From NCBI RefSeq assembly GCF_035582795.1, contig NC_134368.1, forward strand, positions 3,843,501 through 3,907,500: a stretch of 64,000 bases of DNA. The letters run 5' to 3'. The notes under the pieces were generated by a model. That model worked only from the letters and a program-made list of their open reading frames with translations. It searched no databases and was not told the DNA's origin. The stretch comes from Mycteria americana (Eukaryota > Chordata > Aves > Ciconiiformes > Ciconiidae). The position numbers and the translations under genes are program-made. Position 1 is the stretch's first letter, and the number at the start of each line of letters is the position of its first letter. This document shows, piece after piece, positions 12,631-33,405 of this stretch.

Positions 12631-13691
12631 TTTCCCACATGAGCCCACGAAAGCGCAGCCCCTGAAACAGGGACCTCCCTGCCCCGAATCCTGCCACCCC
12701 CACCCGATGCTGCCACATTTGCAGGATAGAAAAGCAAAGTATGGCCCTCGCGTCTCAGAAATAGCCACGCACTGGGGGGGCTGACGGCTTTTAACTGGGC
12801 CCAGTTATTCTGAGGATGCTGTGGGTCCCTGTGCGGACAGGAGGTGTCATTGGAAAGCGGGGCATCATGGAAGGACGGGATGGTCCCCATCTTCCCGAAT
12901 TGGATGTTCCCTGGCAGGACTCCCGAACCAGGATTGTAGCACAGGGCTTCAGGACAGATTTCTGCGGTTGCATGCCTGCAAACAGAATGCGATAGGAAAT
13001 AGCCTTAGGACACATGGACGTTGCTCCCAGGAGAAGGCATCTAGTATGGCTTTGTCGTTGCTTTGCTTTCTGAATTAATGCCTTCCTTGCTTCCAGCTAA
13101 ACACCCAGTCCTTGGGGGGCAGAGCTACAAAGGTCTCTGCAAAGCATCCCGGGCTGCGGTCAGGAGCTGGTGCTTGCTGAGGTCTCCAAAACCCCTTTCT
13201 GGTGGGGTTTGCTCCTGCCCACGCTCTCTGTTCCTCTACCCTGACCATGGCCCTTTGGTCCTGGCTGAGTCCTCAGTGAACTGGCTGGAAGCTGCTGATG
13301 CAGCAGCAAACTGCTTGCTGGTTTGGGTTGACTTTCTGCCAGATCTGTGAGCTGGATAAGGCCATGGAGAGAGCCGACCAGCAGCATATCCAGATGGGAT
13401 CTCTCCTGCATCAGGGACTCGATGGAAAGCTGGTTATGGGCCATGATTCCTGCAGTTCCCCAGGGGATTTGCCTGGCTCCAAGGGAAAAACTGCAGGGCT
13501 CTCTCAAACCACAGGGTCTTGGGGAGAGAAAACAACTTTCCACTCACTTTTGCATGCAAAGCCAGCAGCAGAGCTTAAGTATCATGCAGCTCCTAACCAA
13601 CACCTCCCTGCCAGCCCTGGGCAGAGATGCAGGACAGCCGAGCAGCATTGATGTATCCCGCTGGAGAATGGCCCTAGCAAATCAGCCCTTC

Positions 13692-13761
13692 TTAACGTTA
13701 ATATTAACATTAACATTAACATTAATATTAACATTAACATTAACATTAACATTAACATTAG
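13692..13761. repeat. (ATTAAC)n hexamer array
   Basis: About 70 bp of alternating ATTAAC and ATTAAT units, roughly 11-12 copies with a few C/T changes. It is not the vertebrate telomere repeat TTAGGG. The minus-strand frame gives a run of Leu-Met and is not a gene. Confidence 0.95.
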
Positions 13762-14448
13762 CAAATATCTAATGCCCTGAGCAGGACTGGTGCATTCACT
13801 ACATGCCATCGCCCTGCTCATCGCAGCCAGGAGCCTCTTTCAAAACCTCCTTAAAATGTAACGATGGGACTTCTCCAGCCTGGATGTGGCTTACAGCACA
13901 GATTTGCAGTGACTTGGTCCAACAGCCTGAAACACCTCATGGTGCAAAAGGGGCTGAGGCTCAAAGCGCAGCTCAGCTGAGCCCTAGGAGATGCTGGGCA
14001 GTGTCCTGCCGGAGTTTGGACTCTGCCCGTGCACCGAGGGCTTGTCCATCTCTTTGTAGCCCAGCAGCAATCATAAAGCCTTTGCACAGATGGATGCAAG
14101 ATGTGCAGACATGCAGCAAGCCCATGGCCAAGGAGGTATCTGAAGGTGGCTACAAGAACTTGGCACTCCTTGACCCTCCAATCTGCCTTCCCGAGTTTGC
14201 TTTTTGGCCCCAAATGGGGGGAAGAGCTCCCCGTGGCAAAGCTCCCATTTCCTTTGGCAGGGCTAAATGGGAAAAGAGAGGTTCGTGTCCTAGGGAAGCA
14301 GTGGGAGTTGTTCGTCTGACATCGTCTGGCTTTTGGTTACGGAAAAAGCTTGTGGTTGAAAAGCCTGACATGTTTTCGCAGACAGGTTCAAGTGCTTTCG
14401 TGCCATGTTTCAGCAGTGGAGGAGAACCTGGCAACCACCAAGCCAGGA

Positions 14449-14600
14449 TGTCAGAGGGGGCGAAAAAAAGTTGGAGGAGGTGCAGAAAAGAGCCACAAGA
14501 ATTATTTGAGGGCTGGAAAAAATGCCTGTGAGAGATGGGAAAAGCTCATTCTATTCCCCTCTTCAGACCGAGGCAACTTGAGAAGGGTGTAGAAGAAAAG
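14449..14600 (+). mobile_element. Diverged CR1 LINE fragment, sense
   Basis: Contains 'ggaggtgcagaaaagagcca' followed by 'caagaattatttgagggctgg', which resembles the segment of CR1 ORF2 that encodes the VQKRAT/RII-like stretch. The reading frame is broken. Boundaries are approximate, and related sequence may extend to about 14900. Confidence 0.5.
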
Positions 14601-15509
14601 GAGGTGCTGACGCACTGGAGCCAGGTGGGAGGGGAGCGGTGGTGTCCCTGCCTCTTGAACCGAACCTTGTGGAAGTGCTCTTGTCCAGGTTTGGGTCGTA
14701 AGGAGGTAACTCATGATGGCCCATGACACACAGGAGGCAGGGTCTGACCACAGCTGAATGGTCTTTTTGGAGGACGTGATGTGCATGGAGAGGCTGAGGG
14801 CTGTTTGCTCAACCTGGAGAAGAAGAGGAATGTGACTGCAAGTTGCATCATAAAATAATTGGTGGGAAGACAAAAACCTTCTCAGAGGTGCATGGTGGTA
14901 CAACTAAGGCAAGCAGTGCATTTTGCAGGGTAAGATGGGAGCCCTGAGAAGGGAGGCAGGTCCATCTGACCTTCTCCAGAACTGCAGCGGTCCTCCCCTG
15001 TGCCCATGTCCACCCTCCCCAGCCCAGGCAGGGAGCAGGAGGTGGGCTCTCATCTCGCCATCGCTGCTGGAGCTGCCTCAGGGGAACACGGGGTGTCCAC
15101 ACCAGCCCAAGCAACAACCTCTGAGGTGCCAGCAGCTTTGCTGAGACCCAGGCTCAAACACCTTCCACAGATATATCAGCTCAGCCTGATTGCAGGTCTT
15201 GGGTTTCAGTGGTGTTCCTCCTCCAGGGCTTGTTAATGCTTCTCTGGATGAAGGTGGTTTTGCTCCCTACAGCCGTTTTCTCACTGCTAACCCATTACTG
15301 GCCTCCCCCTCCCTCTCCATATATATTTCTTCAAGAAGCTGAAACGATCATAGCAAATTATTTTTCACCCCTTTTACGCTGTTTCTAACCTGCTCCACCA
15401 CCCCAGGACGTGCTGACTTTTTCCCTCCAGCCACACCAGCTCCCTGGCACCGCTGCCAACAAACCAGAGAGCCACCAGAGCCCTAAACACAGCGCAGGTG
15501 TAGGTCCTA

Positions 15510-15541
15510 CCCCCCCCCCCCCCAAAAAAAAAAAAAAAAAA
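15510..15541. repeat. Poly-C / poly-A junction (C14 A18)
   Basis: Fourteen C are followed directly by eighteen A. A similar C11A10 junction lies at 63203-63223. Such runs are hard to sequence, so the lengths may not be exact. Confidence 0.9.
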
Positions 15542-15789
15542 GCTTGTTTTTATTGCGTCGGTAATTGCATGCTCATTAAAACAGACGCAAACAAACCTGA
15601 CTATTGAAGGTCATGGGCACACCTGTTACTGCGAGTGGCGGGGGGAGAATTTTTGACCTTCAGATGCCTTTGCTGCCCGTCCTGCCGGGACCACATGCCT
15701 GGGATGGTGCGTGTGCCAAGGCATTGCCTGGCTTTCGGGCTGTTTGCTGGAGCTCGCTCTGCCCGAGACCAGTGATTGATTTCCTTCTC

Positions 15790-16030
15790 GCATGGCACGG
15801 TGCCTAGGTATGTCTCCCAAAGGCCTTTGTTACTAGAGTGTTAACAATTAACCTACTCAGGCAGAAACAGAGACGGGCTTTCATAATCTAGGCTTAGTTA
15901 ACCATTCATCTGCTTATCTGAAAGCAATTTTTCTTCTGTCTAACTGGAAGGCATTCGCTAACTCATTTGGGTAAAGCAAGTGTGAAGACGCAGGAGTTAT
16001 TTTACAGGTTATTATATTTACAATAGCATC
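15790..16030. promoter_or_regulatory. Candidate regulatory element with HNF1-like site
   Basis: The segment 15840-15852 reads GTTAACAATTAAC, a near-perfect match to the HNF1 palindrome consensus GTTAATNATTAAC. The surrounding 240 bp is AT-rich with further cores (TTAGTTAACC, AGTTATTTTACAGG). It is free of recognised repeats and has no long frame. Function is inferred only from the motif. Confidence 0.25.
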
Positions 16031-19000
16031 TAGGGGTCCCCTGGAGCTGCAGACATGGTAGGAAACCACGGTAAGAGGTGGCCATGAAGACTTTACCCAC
16101 CACAGCTGGGGAAAAGGAAATTTCACCCCAGATTTTCTGCATCAGGCATAAAAACATTGCTGTCTCCAAGGCCACGGTTGGATAGGATGGGGAAGTCGTG
16201 CAATATGGAGATTGTGGGAAGCTGCACCATTGCATGAAGTCCTGGTATCCCTGGCCAGAGAGGAGGCTGGCTGTACTGATGAGACACGACACCCTTCCTA
16301 GGTAAGGTGCTGGCATGGAGATCCCTGCCAGGAAGGGTGCTTTGAATTGATCCAGGCAGACAAAGAAACCCTTTTCAGCTTTTGTTAACACAGTAATGCT
16401 GGGAAATGGGAAATTAGCTCAGTGTTTGTCCTGGAAGGGTTCCCTTCTCCTCCTTGGTGTCTGCAGAAAGTCCCTTCACTTGGGTTCCTGCTGTAACCAC
16501 GTGGCTCTGGGGAACTGGAGCTCGGCAAAGGCTGAGTGTTGGCTCTCGGAGGTGGTGGCTGCTGTGATGGATGGACAGGTGGACGTCACTCAGGAGTGAT
16601 TTGGGTAGAGCTGGTCCTCCTCGGGAGGTGGGACAGACCTGGTGTCTTCTTGAGAGCCTGGTGTGGATGAAGAACGAGGTGGTCCTGGTGCCTCCTCACC
16701 ACTGCAGATGGGATGTAACATCTGAAAAGATAAAACGTCTGGAAAGGGCAGTGGCTGGCAGGTTGCTTAAAACTCCTGCTTTGATTTTCCACCTGTCTGG
16801 AGCCTCTCCACACCACCATGGGGCAGGGGAAGCCACTTTTGCCCCTCTGCCATGGCTCAGGGGTCTCTTCCAAGCCCAGCCGTGCTCGGAGATGACTTCT
16901 CCTTCTTTCTAACGGACGGACTTGAGAGTGAAACGCTGGTAAAGGCGAGCCAGTTCAGCTTCCCTCAGCCCCCCGTGTTCATGGACTGCCAGGCTCAGGA
17001 TCCTTGTCTCTCCCATTGGGAATCACCCGTAAACCCAATTTTAGTTCATGTTGCCGTGGGAGGGAGGTGGTTATGAGATTTAAGGAGGAGAAATGTCCTG
17101 GGGAAGTTTTTAATCATGCACTCCTCCATACCTGGAAGGAGCAAAAAAGACCCTCCGGCTCTGTGCTGGAGCCTGGCAGCATTATTCCTTACCTTGCTGT
17201 GCTCAGAACTTGGTATCGCAGTTCACCTGAGGAATGACCCGGGTAAAACCTGACTGGGAACTGGAGCCGGCCAGAAGACACAGAAGTGAGAGCCATTGTT
17301 CTCAAAAAAAATGGCCCTTTTTGGCAAACAAAGCTGTACTGTCAGGGATCTGTTGGCACTTCTGGAATCTCCTTAATAACATATTTGTAATGCTTGTCCG
17401 TATGCTCGGTTTATCAGATCCCGGTTTACAGTAAACATAAGCTAATAACCATTTTTTTCAAAATATTTTCTTGGATGATTCCCAGTTAAAAGGAAAAAAA
17501 AAAAAAAAAGAAAAAGGTCCATTTTCAGAGCCTGTCCCTGTGGTGCAGCTTTGATCCCACATCCCGAGAAGGCAGCTGAAGCCGCCCCTGCTTTTGGGTT
17601 GCTGGCACTGAGCGGGAACGCCGGCTCAACATCCCAGTGGGCTCGGGACATGGCTCTAAGGAGAAGCCTGCTTGATGTGGAACCCACCGCCTGGGAGCCA
17701 GGAGGTCCCCAAGGGCAGAGAAAGGCTGGGATACTCTGCCGATGAAGACCAATGACAGAGATGCCACAGGGCTGAGCAGGCCCTCAGAAGTGTCCTGGGG
17801 GGCATTGCCACGTCTCTGTCCAGGCTGTGGCTCTCGCCGGGCTAAGGACACTTCCCTTCCCCACTTCTTGTTGTGTTGGCTTTTTTTTTTTTTTTTGGAA
17901 AGATCAAACTTTCCGGTGACCTCATCCTGCCCTCAGAAAGTCAATGTAAATGTGCAAATGTCACTGTGGAATTTACCCAGAGAGGAAAAGGTAACGTGGA
18001 TTTCTCCTCCGCCGGTTGAACGGGGCTGGGGAGGACTGCGTGGAGGCGATGCAGCCACTGCCTTTCCCTTGTCTGGAGCTGAGACCTTCCAGCACATCCC
18101 TCCTGTGGTGGCTGGTGTCCCATAAAAAAAGACATGGCCTATAAAGATCCCGAAGTCACTGAAAGACGGGTTGTTCCTACATTAGCAGAACAAAAAGTCT
18201 TCCCTTGACTAATAAAATCCAAAGGCACTGTGGGTTGACTGTGGCTTCAGACGGGCAGTCTCCATCCCTCCTCATCGCTCCGTAGCTCAGCCAAGTCTCC
18301 AGGTGCCCAGCAGGCACCTAGATTAATGCCCGGGCCTCGTGCACTCATGAACTGTTTATGGTGTTGTTCTCTGGAAAGTGCCTTTAGGGTTCAGTGGGGT
18401 CGTGAGCCTTTGAGTCCTGCTCAGTGCGTTGGAAGGAGACGTGTCCAAATGTCACACGCCGGATGCGTGACCAGACCTGGACACTTCTCTCTGCCGGTGG
18501 AGGTTTTGTTACTCATGAATGATAAATATTTACAAGTTTTGATTGTAGTGGGTCCCCACGCTGCACCGTGCGATGCTTGTGTGATATTGGTTTGCTGCTC
18601 GGCCTTTAGACCTCAACCAGTGTGTGTGACATGGAGACATCTCTGTTGGGGGACAAAGCTGCAAGCTGCAGGAAGGTCAAAATGTTCACCCAACGCTCAT
18701 CACTTCGTATTGCTGGTGGTTCAGCAGGGCAGGTCCCCTGGGGACCCTCCTTGGGTGGGGTGAAGTGCAAGGGGATGGAGAAGGTCACACCACGAGGCAC
18801 GTTCTCCTCTGCCTCGCAGCTGCCTTGTTCCCTGTCCATGACGGGGCACATCTGGCATGTCTCAGACCACGGAGGCTCCTTCACACCTGAACAGGAGTTC
18901 AGCTGGGATGGTGGCTTTCACCACAGCACCTCCTTAAATCACTTTTTCCCTCTGTGACCACCTCCCTACCTTGCTCTGCCCCAGAGGAGCTCTCCCAGCT

Positions 19001-21518
19001 CGCTGTAGATATCAGCTCTGTGTCCTCTCCCTTCGGCACAGCAGTTTGCCACATCGGTCTGCTAGCCCCATGACACTCGGGCCACATTTCAGACAGGGCA
19101 GCTTTCTATGAGAAGACCAGGACACCCGAAAAAGGGAGGCTACAGGCAGCGTGCCTGGCAGAAGCCTCCAGAAATGCAGTTTAATAAAAGCAAAGTCGAG
19201 CAGCAGAGACCCTGCTTTAACCTTTTTAATTTTTCTTTTCCATTCCATTATTAGTGCAAACAGCAAGACCCCGTGAGACACCACATCGGAGCCGAGCTCC
19301 AGACCTAAGCTAGCTCTTCAGGGAAATAAACCCAGCTCTCCTGCTTTACTTGGGGAGGGCTGATTTAACATCCCTACCCCAAGAAGAGGGAAAACCCCAC
19401 TGAAATGGGGATTTTCTCCATCTCCCCTCCCTGCTGGCCCTGCCTGAGCCCTCCCATCACTGAACCTCTCTCCAAAGGGCATCACTTTTGTTATCCCTCT
19501 TTTCTCCAGGGGGAAACCTGCACCTCCCACTGCCCCTCAATCCTGCTTTAGTCCCCACGCTGCCAGGATGTGGTTTCCCATCCTGGGAAACCTGGAACTG
19601 AGGGCTCCTGGGGCAAAAAAAAAAAAAAAAATAAAAAAAATTAAAAAGCAGCCTTTCTGGCCCATGGGGACCAAGCCAATGAACTCAGGAGGGTTGGGTG
19701 GACGCTGGTCAGCTAAGTGTCTATAGCGTCCAGGTGCCACTGACCCTGCTCCTCCAGGCTTGGTTCAGCTGTGCCTAGTCTGAAGGGACCAGAGGCATCT
19801 GCACAGATATGAGGCAGGACTCCAGGGAGAGCTGAGCCTTTCTGGAGGGGCACTGGGAGGACACAAAGAACCCCCAGGGGCCTGGACACTCGTGCACCAT
19901 TGACTGAATTGAACTGTGAGAGTCTTTCCCCAAATACAGAGACCTCGGGTTTCACTGCAATCACCCAAACTTTGCAATGCATCTTCTCCCTTCCCTCAGG
20001 TAATGAGATCCTTAGCTGGTACGGGTTCAAATTCTCCATTATTCAATGAGGCAACCAAAAAAAAATTCGTTGTGGGTCTTTTTATTTCCTTAAATAAGAT
20101 TTTACACCTTTGTGGGGCTGATTGCATTACAGAGGATCAAGTTAACACCTCAGCGGAGGGAATGGGAATCGTGGGGAATGCAGTAACTTTCTGCAAGATC
20201 TCCATCTTCTGCTCCAGCTCAGTTCAAAGCTTCCCCAGCGCTCCTATTTTATGGGTACGCGCATCAGGGAAAACCCATGGGTTTCTGTAACCAAAGAAAT
20301 TCTGCTGAGAGAAATAAATCCACGTTGGTTTTTCACCCCTAGTGCCGCTCCATGCTGGGGCATGACTGCAGGGGCTTTGTCACCCTCAGGGGGGTGGTGG
20401 GGCAGTGCAGACCAGGTCCACTACTGCTGGGTCCCCGAGTGCAAAAACAGCTTGATTTTCAGCTGGGACTTTCAAAAGGCCTTTTAGGAAGTTATAAATT
20501 GTCCCCACGTGAAACCTGTCTTAGCACCAGTAGCTCTGGACCTTGACTGCCCCAGCTGATAATAAATTCAGCACCAATGCAACGACGAGTATTTGGAGAA
20601 TTTCCCCAAAACACAGATGTGAATAGGCCTGGGCGCCTATGAAGCCAGAGCTGAAATTGCGGGACTGGGGTTTGTGATGGTGATAGAGCTGAGGAAGAGC
20701 ATCCAGACATGTGAGGACTGATCCCAATGTCTTCGACCAGGTCAAAGACAACTTTTAAAGCCATTATCTGCATGTTATGCACTGTCTCCACAGTTTTGGC
20801 AAATCCAAGGCACAGCCCTAGGTAAGAATAAAATGGAGTGGGGGAATAAAGGTTTAAAATAAAATTTAGGATGACACCTGGACAAAAGCATCTTTTTAAA
20901 AGCTCAAGTTCATGGGACAACACTCCCAAGGAAGAGATGGAAAGCGTGTTGCTTAAGCCCTGTTGAATCATCCCTAAGGGATGCGCTGGAGGGAGCAATA
21001 GCGTACGAGCCTACAGATGGACCAGGGCTGGAAACCTTCCATCCCCATGGCCACACAAACTTGTTCAAACCTGGGAAAAGTGACAGAAATAATTCAAGCT
21101 TGGGAACTGCAAATAGTCATGTCCAACCGATGCTGTAGAGCTGTGCCCACTAAAACCCACGCAACCCCCTCCGCTGGGACCACCCAACCCTTGGACTGAG
21201 AGGCTTAAGAGCAGCTCTTCTGCATAGCAGTGAGTGGGATTTGGGGGACCAGTGCGCACTCCTCCAAGCATGGACTCCTCCTCCAAGGGGGGCTGGGGGT
21301 CACAGAGAGGAGGACAGCCCCATCGTCTGCTCCATACCGTATACTGAGACATGATAGCTTGTGTCCTTGCATCACCCACCCCAGAGATTTGCTCATCTCT
21401 GCACAATGCTGATCTGCAAAGGGTACGGTAGATAAAAGGCATCTCTTTAACAGTCCTTTCCTTTTCCTCCTTCTCCCAGTGCCACTGACCTGTGCCTCCA
21501 CCTCACCTCTGCGCTGCC

Positions 21519-28673
<7,155 letters not shown>

Positions 28674-31600
28674 GGTGGGACCAAGACAATACAACGTAAA
28701 TTTTTTATTGCTGTGCATGTACTACCTACTCAAGCCAGTGATCTTCCGAAGGATAATACGCTACCGTAGGAGCGGTGTGAGTCTGCTTGCACCAAGCTCC
28801 ATCACCCTTACTCTATACTTCTGTGCTCTGTAGGTAAAATAACTGTGGATGTGCGTTGTTTTTCTATCGATAATGCAACATCTCTTTTGGGTTTTTTCCT
28901 AGTACCACTGGTGAGGGTCAATTGGCTCTTTTGTAATCTGCCGTGACTGTCACTTCACTAGAGGCTGCCATCCCCTCTCCTACAATTCATCCCTCCTCAG
29001 TTGGTTGTTTTGGAGGGTTGTATTTGTTTTTTTTGGTTTTCCAAGCATTTATGTGCAGCAAAACAGTTCAAAGTGGCAGGTTTTTTTCAGGGCATTTTTA
29101 GCCACATTGGCTAACGGAGCAAAACTCTCGGGATCATGAGCAAACTCACTGTTCTGCATCAAGTATCCTGTCTAGACGATGGTCTTAGTGAAGTCAGTGG
29201 GAGGCTGGCCACTGATTTCATTGAAACCAGACATATCTCTACCAGATGACTCCCTCTTGCCAGCCCATGGCTACCATGGTTGCAAGAGGTTAGGACATCC
29301 TTGAGGAGCAGGATGAGCCTGTCCTGGTAACATAAGCCAACAAGGAATGATCGCCCAGCAGGAGCCTCTTTGGAGGCTCAGCAGAGCCTGACATATGCTG
29401 CGTTTTCATTTCATTGTGGTTTCCTTCTGCAGTTCCACTTCTCTCCTGGGTTGTGACCAACACTGGGAGTAGAAATACCCTCCCACCCCTGCCTTGGTCT
29501 CCCTGTTCTTACCATATACTCAAGCTGCCTACAGCAAGAAAAAAACTTGGAAATCAAAGCTAGTTTCCCTTCCCAAGAGCCCTCTTACTTCCCAAAGTCA
29601 ATGGAATCAAGGTTTGGGGAAGCCTCCAAACCTGTGGGATGTTTATGCAAACTGAAGCTTTAGCAATTTGCCCAACAGTGGGCAATTGTGCTACCCCATT
29701 CCCAAATGAGTGATGCTTCGGTGCACTCTCTCAGCCCAGGGTCTACTTTTAAAAAATGGCATCCGAGCCTCACTCAGGAGTTGCAGTGAGCACATATCAG
29801 CATTACCGCTAGATTGCAACGGGGCAAGCGTTAGCCTTCAGTACAGCCATTTCAAACAGCACCCATAGCAATCGCACGTGGCATCACATATTCCAGGGAC
29901 AGAGATAATGCAGGCCCAGCTTAAGAAAATATTCAGCCACTAACTCAGAGCATGAAAGCAGTCATAAGAAGGAAAAATGCTTAAGATCACGCAAGTGCTT
30001 ATGCCCTGGCAGAATAACAACCAAATCCTATATGCACAGTCACTGAGAATGGTGCAGGCATCAAAAACCAGCATTCGGCTTTAGAAGGTGGACAAAGTGG
30101 GTCTGGCTCTGCCTTTCACGGACACTTTTTTACCGTGATCCACAGCAAAGAGTAAAAAATGTTGCAAAGCGGGATTTGCCCTGACTGGGCAGTGGCCAAA
30201 GGATCAACACAAGTGGGAATTTTGGCTTTTTGCCCTAGGGAGCAGCTAGAACAAAGCTAGAATTCGCACTTGCATGTCCTGACATGTCTATGTGAGGTGA
30301 CTCCAGGGAGAGTTTCGCCAGATCGCATTTCATCTGCATATGAAGGAAGAACCTCAGGGCATTGAGGGGCTGAAGACCTTCCAAACAAAAGCCCTAAAGC
30401 TACTCGTTTTCCATGCTCCCTTCCCCAAAAGCTTCTCCCTCCCCATCACCAGGTCTGACCTTCAAGTTGGGACCAAACGTTGCTGTGGTGAGCTCCAGAC
30501 TGAGCAAAGAGGCTGAGCAGGAGAGAGGAGACTTCAGTTAGTCCTATCAACCTCCAGCCAAGGTCAACAGACAGTATTACTGGGCAGGAACCGTTGGTGG
30601 CTGGCAGCGATCCCTGGAGCCGTAGAAAATGGAGATGTGCAGTGAGACTAGGGCATTTCAAGATCCCAGCTGAATGTACCTGTCTTTTCCCACTGCTTCT
30701 GCCTGTTCCTTTGGAGCTGGAGGACGACACAACCCATCAGTCTGGAAAACACCAGGGCAGCTCAGGCTAAGCCCCTCTCACCAGACCAGCCATAGAAAGG
30801 GGGACTAGGTCAGGTCTGACCCCTGAAGAGTGTGGAGATGAGTCCCGCTACAAATCCTGCAGATGCTCCAGCGCTCTTGGACATCACCCCGCGTACCCCT
30901 CCGAGGAAGGAGTGCAGCTGCCTGCCGGTGCCATCCGGGAGCAGACTTTGCCATGCCAAGGGAGACACCCACATGCACTGCACAAACGTACACTTGGCCA
31001 GGCAAATCCTAGAGCTTCCTCCATTTCATACATTGGGCCTTCAAGATGGAGTCAAACATCCCACAGTGTCAGGGTTGGAGATCTGGTGTCTTGTGTCATC
31101 TCAGCTTTCTGTGCCTCTCTTCCCACATCAGATAAACCCACGCTGTCTTCCTTCCCAAAGCAGTCATGAGGCACCTGTGCTTGTGAAGGGCTTTGCAGTC
31201 CTTGGGCAAAAGGGAAAAGCATAGAGAAACTGCAAGAGGCTTAGTCTCCGGTGGTCATATGGTGTTTTTGAGGCCACCACATGAAAAGCAAACATAACAG
31301 CAAGTGTCCTCACCACAAGATGAGTCCAATAACCCGGAGGGTTTCCACCAATTTCCACCTTTGCTCCTCCTGGCTCCACTGACGATGAAGTTGGTTTCCC
31401 ACTAACCATCACAGGAATCAGCATTTCAGTCAGTGGCTCAAGAACAACCACAGTGATTGAGTTTCAAAGATCTGCTATTGCCGAGGTGCACACCCTGCTG
31501 CATTAACACCCAAGAGGAATGGACACCGGCATCACCCTGTGGGACACCTTCTCACCAGAACTCCTTGCTATTCCATGGGCCTTCTCTGGCCTCCCCACAT

Positions 31601-33405
31601 ACCTGGATCCAGTCAGCAGCAGTCAGCCAAGTCCCCCAGCATGCCAGCTTTGCTCCATCATCTTTTTCCTAGATCTTTCTTGCAGTGGTGCCAGGAATGA
31701 GTGTGTCTTGATGGACCCAGTGAACCTAGAGGCATATGGGTTTGTCTGACTGCTGGAGGGTGCTGGACTGCCCAGGGACTCAATGGCCTCACAGTGCATC
31801 CATCAGGGAGTACAGAGCTCCTTGGGATGGAGCAGGAGTGGCGAGGAGAGATTTTTCACCTTGGAGGAGGAAAGGTACTCTCCGTTCACCTTCTTCACTG
31901 CGTCTAGAGTTTTGATCCAGATCTGAGCAACCTCAATTGTGGCCATTCCCTGGATGACAGAGAGCCTGGCAGACACCCATTAAGATGCTGTGCTGCTGAT
32001 GGTGGTTTTCCCTCTCTTGGGATTCGCCCAGCATCCCCCAAGCACTCAGCTGTCCAGCAGAAACCACCCCTTATGCTACAGTGACATAAAATACAGATGT
32101 TTTTGGCCAGTGCCCCAAGTCAAACTGCCATAAAGGATTCCTACTCTTCAGGAATCCTCCCCACAACTGGATGCACTGCTTCCTACCCTCTGTTCAGCAG
32201 AGATGGAGCAAAATGACGGTGGGACACCTGCGTTCCTGTTTTTTTGTGCTCAAATCTGGCCCAGATGGGAGCTCACCCAGCTCTTTCCAGACCTTAACAC
32301 TTTTACCTGCTGACTGGATGAAGTCTCCCATCACAAGCTTGGTCTGTGTTGAGGCGCTGGGGTCTTAGCCTTGGAGCAAGATAGCCAAGGGGTGCCAGAC
32401 TGACGTTTTGATGACATATCCTGGGAATGGCCAAGGAGGTTGACATCTTGTCTCTTGGAGGCTCAGGCAGGGCTGATAAAGTTTCTGTCCTATGAAACTC
32501 ACCTCAGAGTTTGGGCTTGACCATAACCCAGCTGTCCCCTCCCATCTTTGCTCAGCCAGCTCTGGAGCTGATGGGATTCAGTGTGATATACTGGCTCATG
32601 TAATTCTCCAAGCACTATCCTAAAAATCTTGCATGTGGTTAGTGTCTCCACTGAAACAACAAGTCATCTCTAACTTGCCACTGGCCAACAGCAAAAGCCG
32701 TGGTGACAAGGGTCTCGGGTCAGTTGCCCACACGTGGGGTCCAGGGACATTAGAGATGCTCTGGGATACCTGATACATGGGGCTGGCCAATATGATCCAA
32801 GACCAATGGGAGAGCCAGGCCAGTGGTGGGAAGACTTGGAGCATCTCTAGTGGCACATCACCCATGTGCGGGCAACCGAGTCATGCTCCAGGCACGTCCC
32901 TATGGTCATTATATGAGCAAACAGAGGACACTGATCAGCTCCAGCAATTTGCATCCATGAGGATTTGGGCTAAGCAGGCTATCTGGGTGCCAGGGAAGGT
33001 CTAAGCAGCCCCTATTACCACTTGCTGCGAGTGGGGTTGCTTTGCTCCATCATTTCCAGGTTGGTTGCTGTCGCTGTCAGATGCCGACCCGGCTGGGCTA
33101 GTTTCCCTCGCGCAGCCAGCGCTCCTGTCTCACCCTGGGTGTGAATGCCGCAACCATCGCGCGTTGTTGTGCTTCACACAGTCCCACTTAGCTTCTGCCA
33201 CTGTCTCGTGGCAGCCGGCTGCACCGTTCCTGCTGTCACTGGCGTCATGCCGGAGGGAGATCACCTCCGGGTTTCCGCACTCAAAATAGGAATCGAATTG
33301 TTGCTCTTATGCTGCTACGTTATATGGAGACAAGTGTACTTGGATGTAAATAACAGCCCAGCTTTGTATATACAATGATTAAATGAAGAGACAAGAAAGC
33401 TCTGT
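28674..33405 (+). other. LZTS3: Probable LZTS3 3' UTR, proximal part
   Basis: No coding potential. No AATAAA or ATTAAA was noticed before 33378, so the transcript probably runs at least to there. Near the end is TGTATATA (33365-33372), a match to the Pumilio consensus TGTANATA. A GT-rich stretch after the signal (tctgtggcttctgtatcgg) fits a cleavage-enhancing element. Extent is inferred, not shown by transcript data. Confidence 0.55.
33378..33383 (+). terminator. LZTS3: Poly(A) signal ATTAAA (proximal, LZTS3)
   Basis: ATTAAA lies in an AT-rich context right after a Pumilio-type site and is followed within about 30 bp by a GT-rich stretch. This is the first plausible poly(A) signal downstream of the LZTS3 stop codon. 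Confidence 0.5.

Larger units (their letters stand above)
1..21479. other. Upstream flank / 5' non-coding region of LZTS3, no coding gene recognised
   Basis: About 21 kb before the first LZTS3 coding exon. The many open frames here are short, overlap on both strands and match no family I recognise; none shows a run of flanking splice sites. DDRGK1, the human neighbour on this side of LZTS3, is not seen, so it probably lies beyond the left edge. The stretch may contain the LZTS3 promoter and 5' UTR exons, because the first coding exon begins at a splice acceptor (after 21479). The separately listed items inside it are CR1 fragments, minisatellites, a hexamer array, a MIR-like fragment and possible regulatory stretches. 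The rest (1-3755, 3931-8007, 8792-9825, 12631-13691, 14601-15509 and 16031-21479) shows nothing I can name. Confidence 0.75.

Noticed and set aside
13692..13761. Interstitial telomere repeat
   Set aside because: The unit is ATTAAC and not TTAGGG or its complement.
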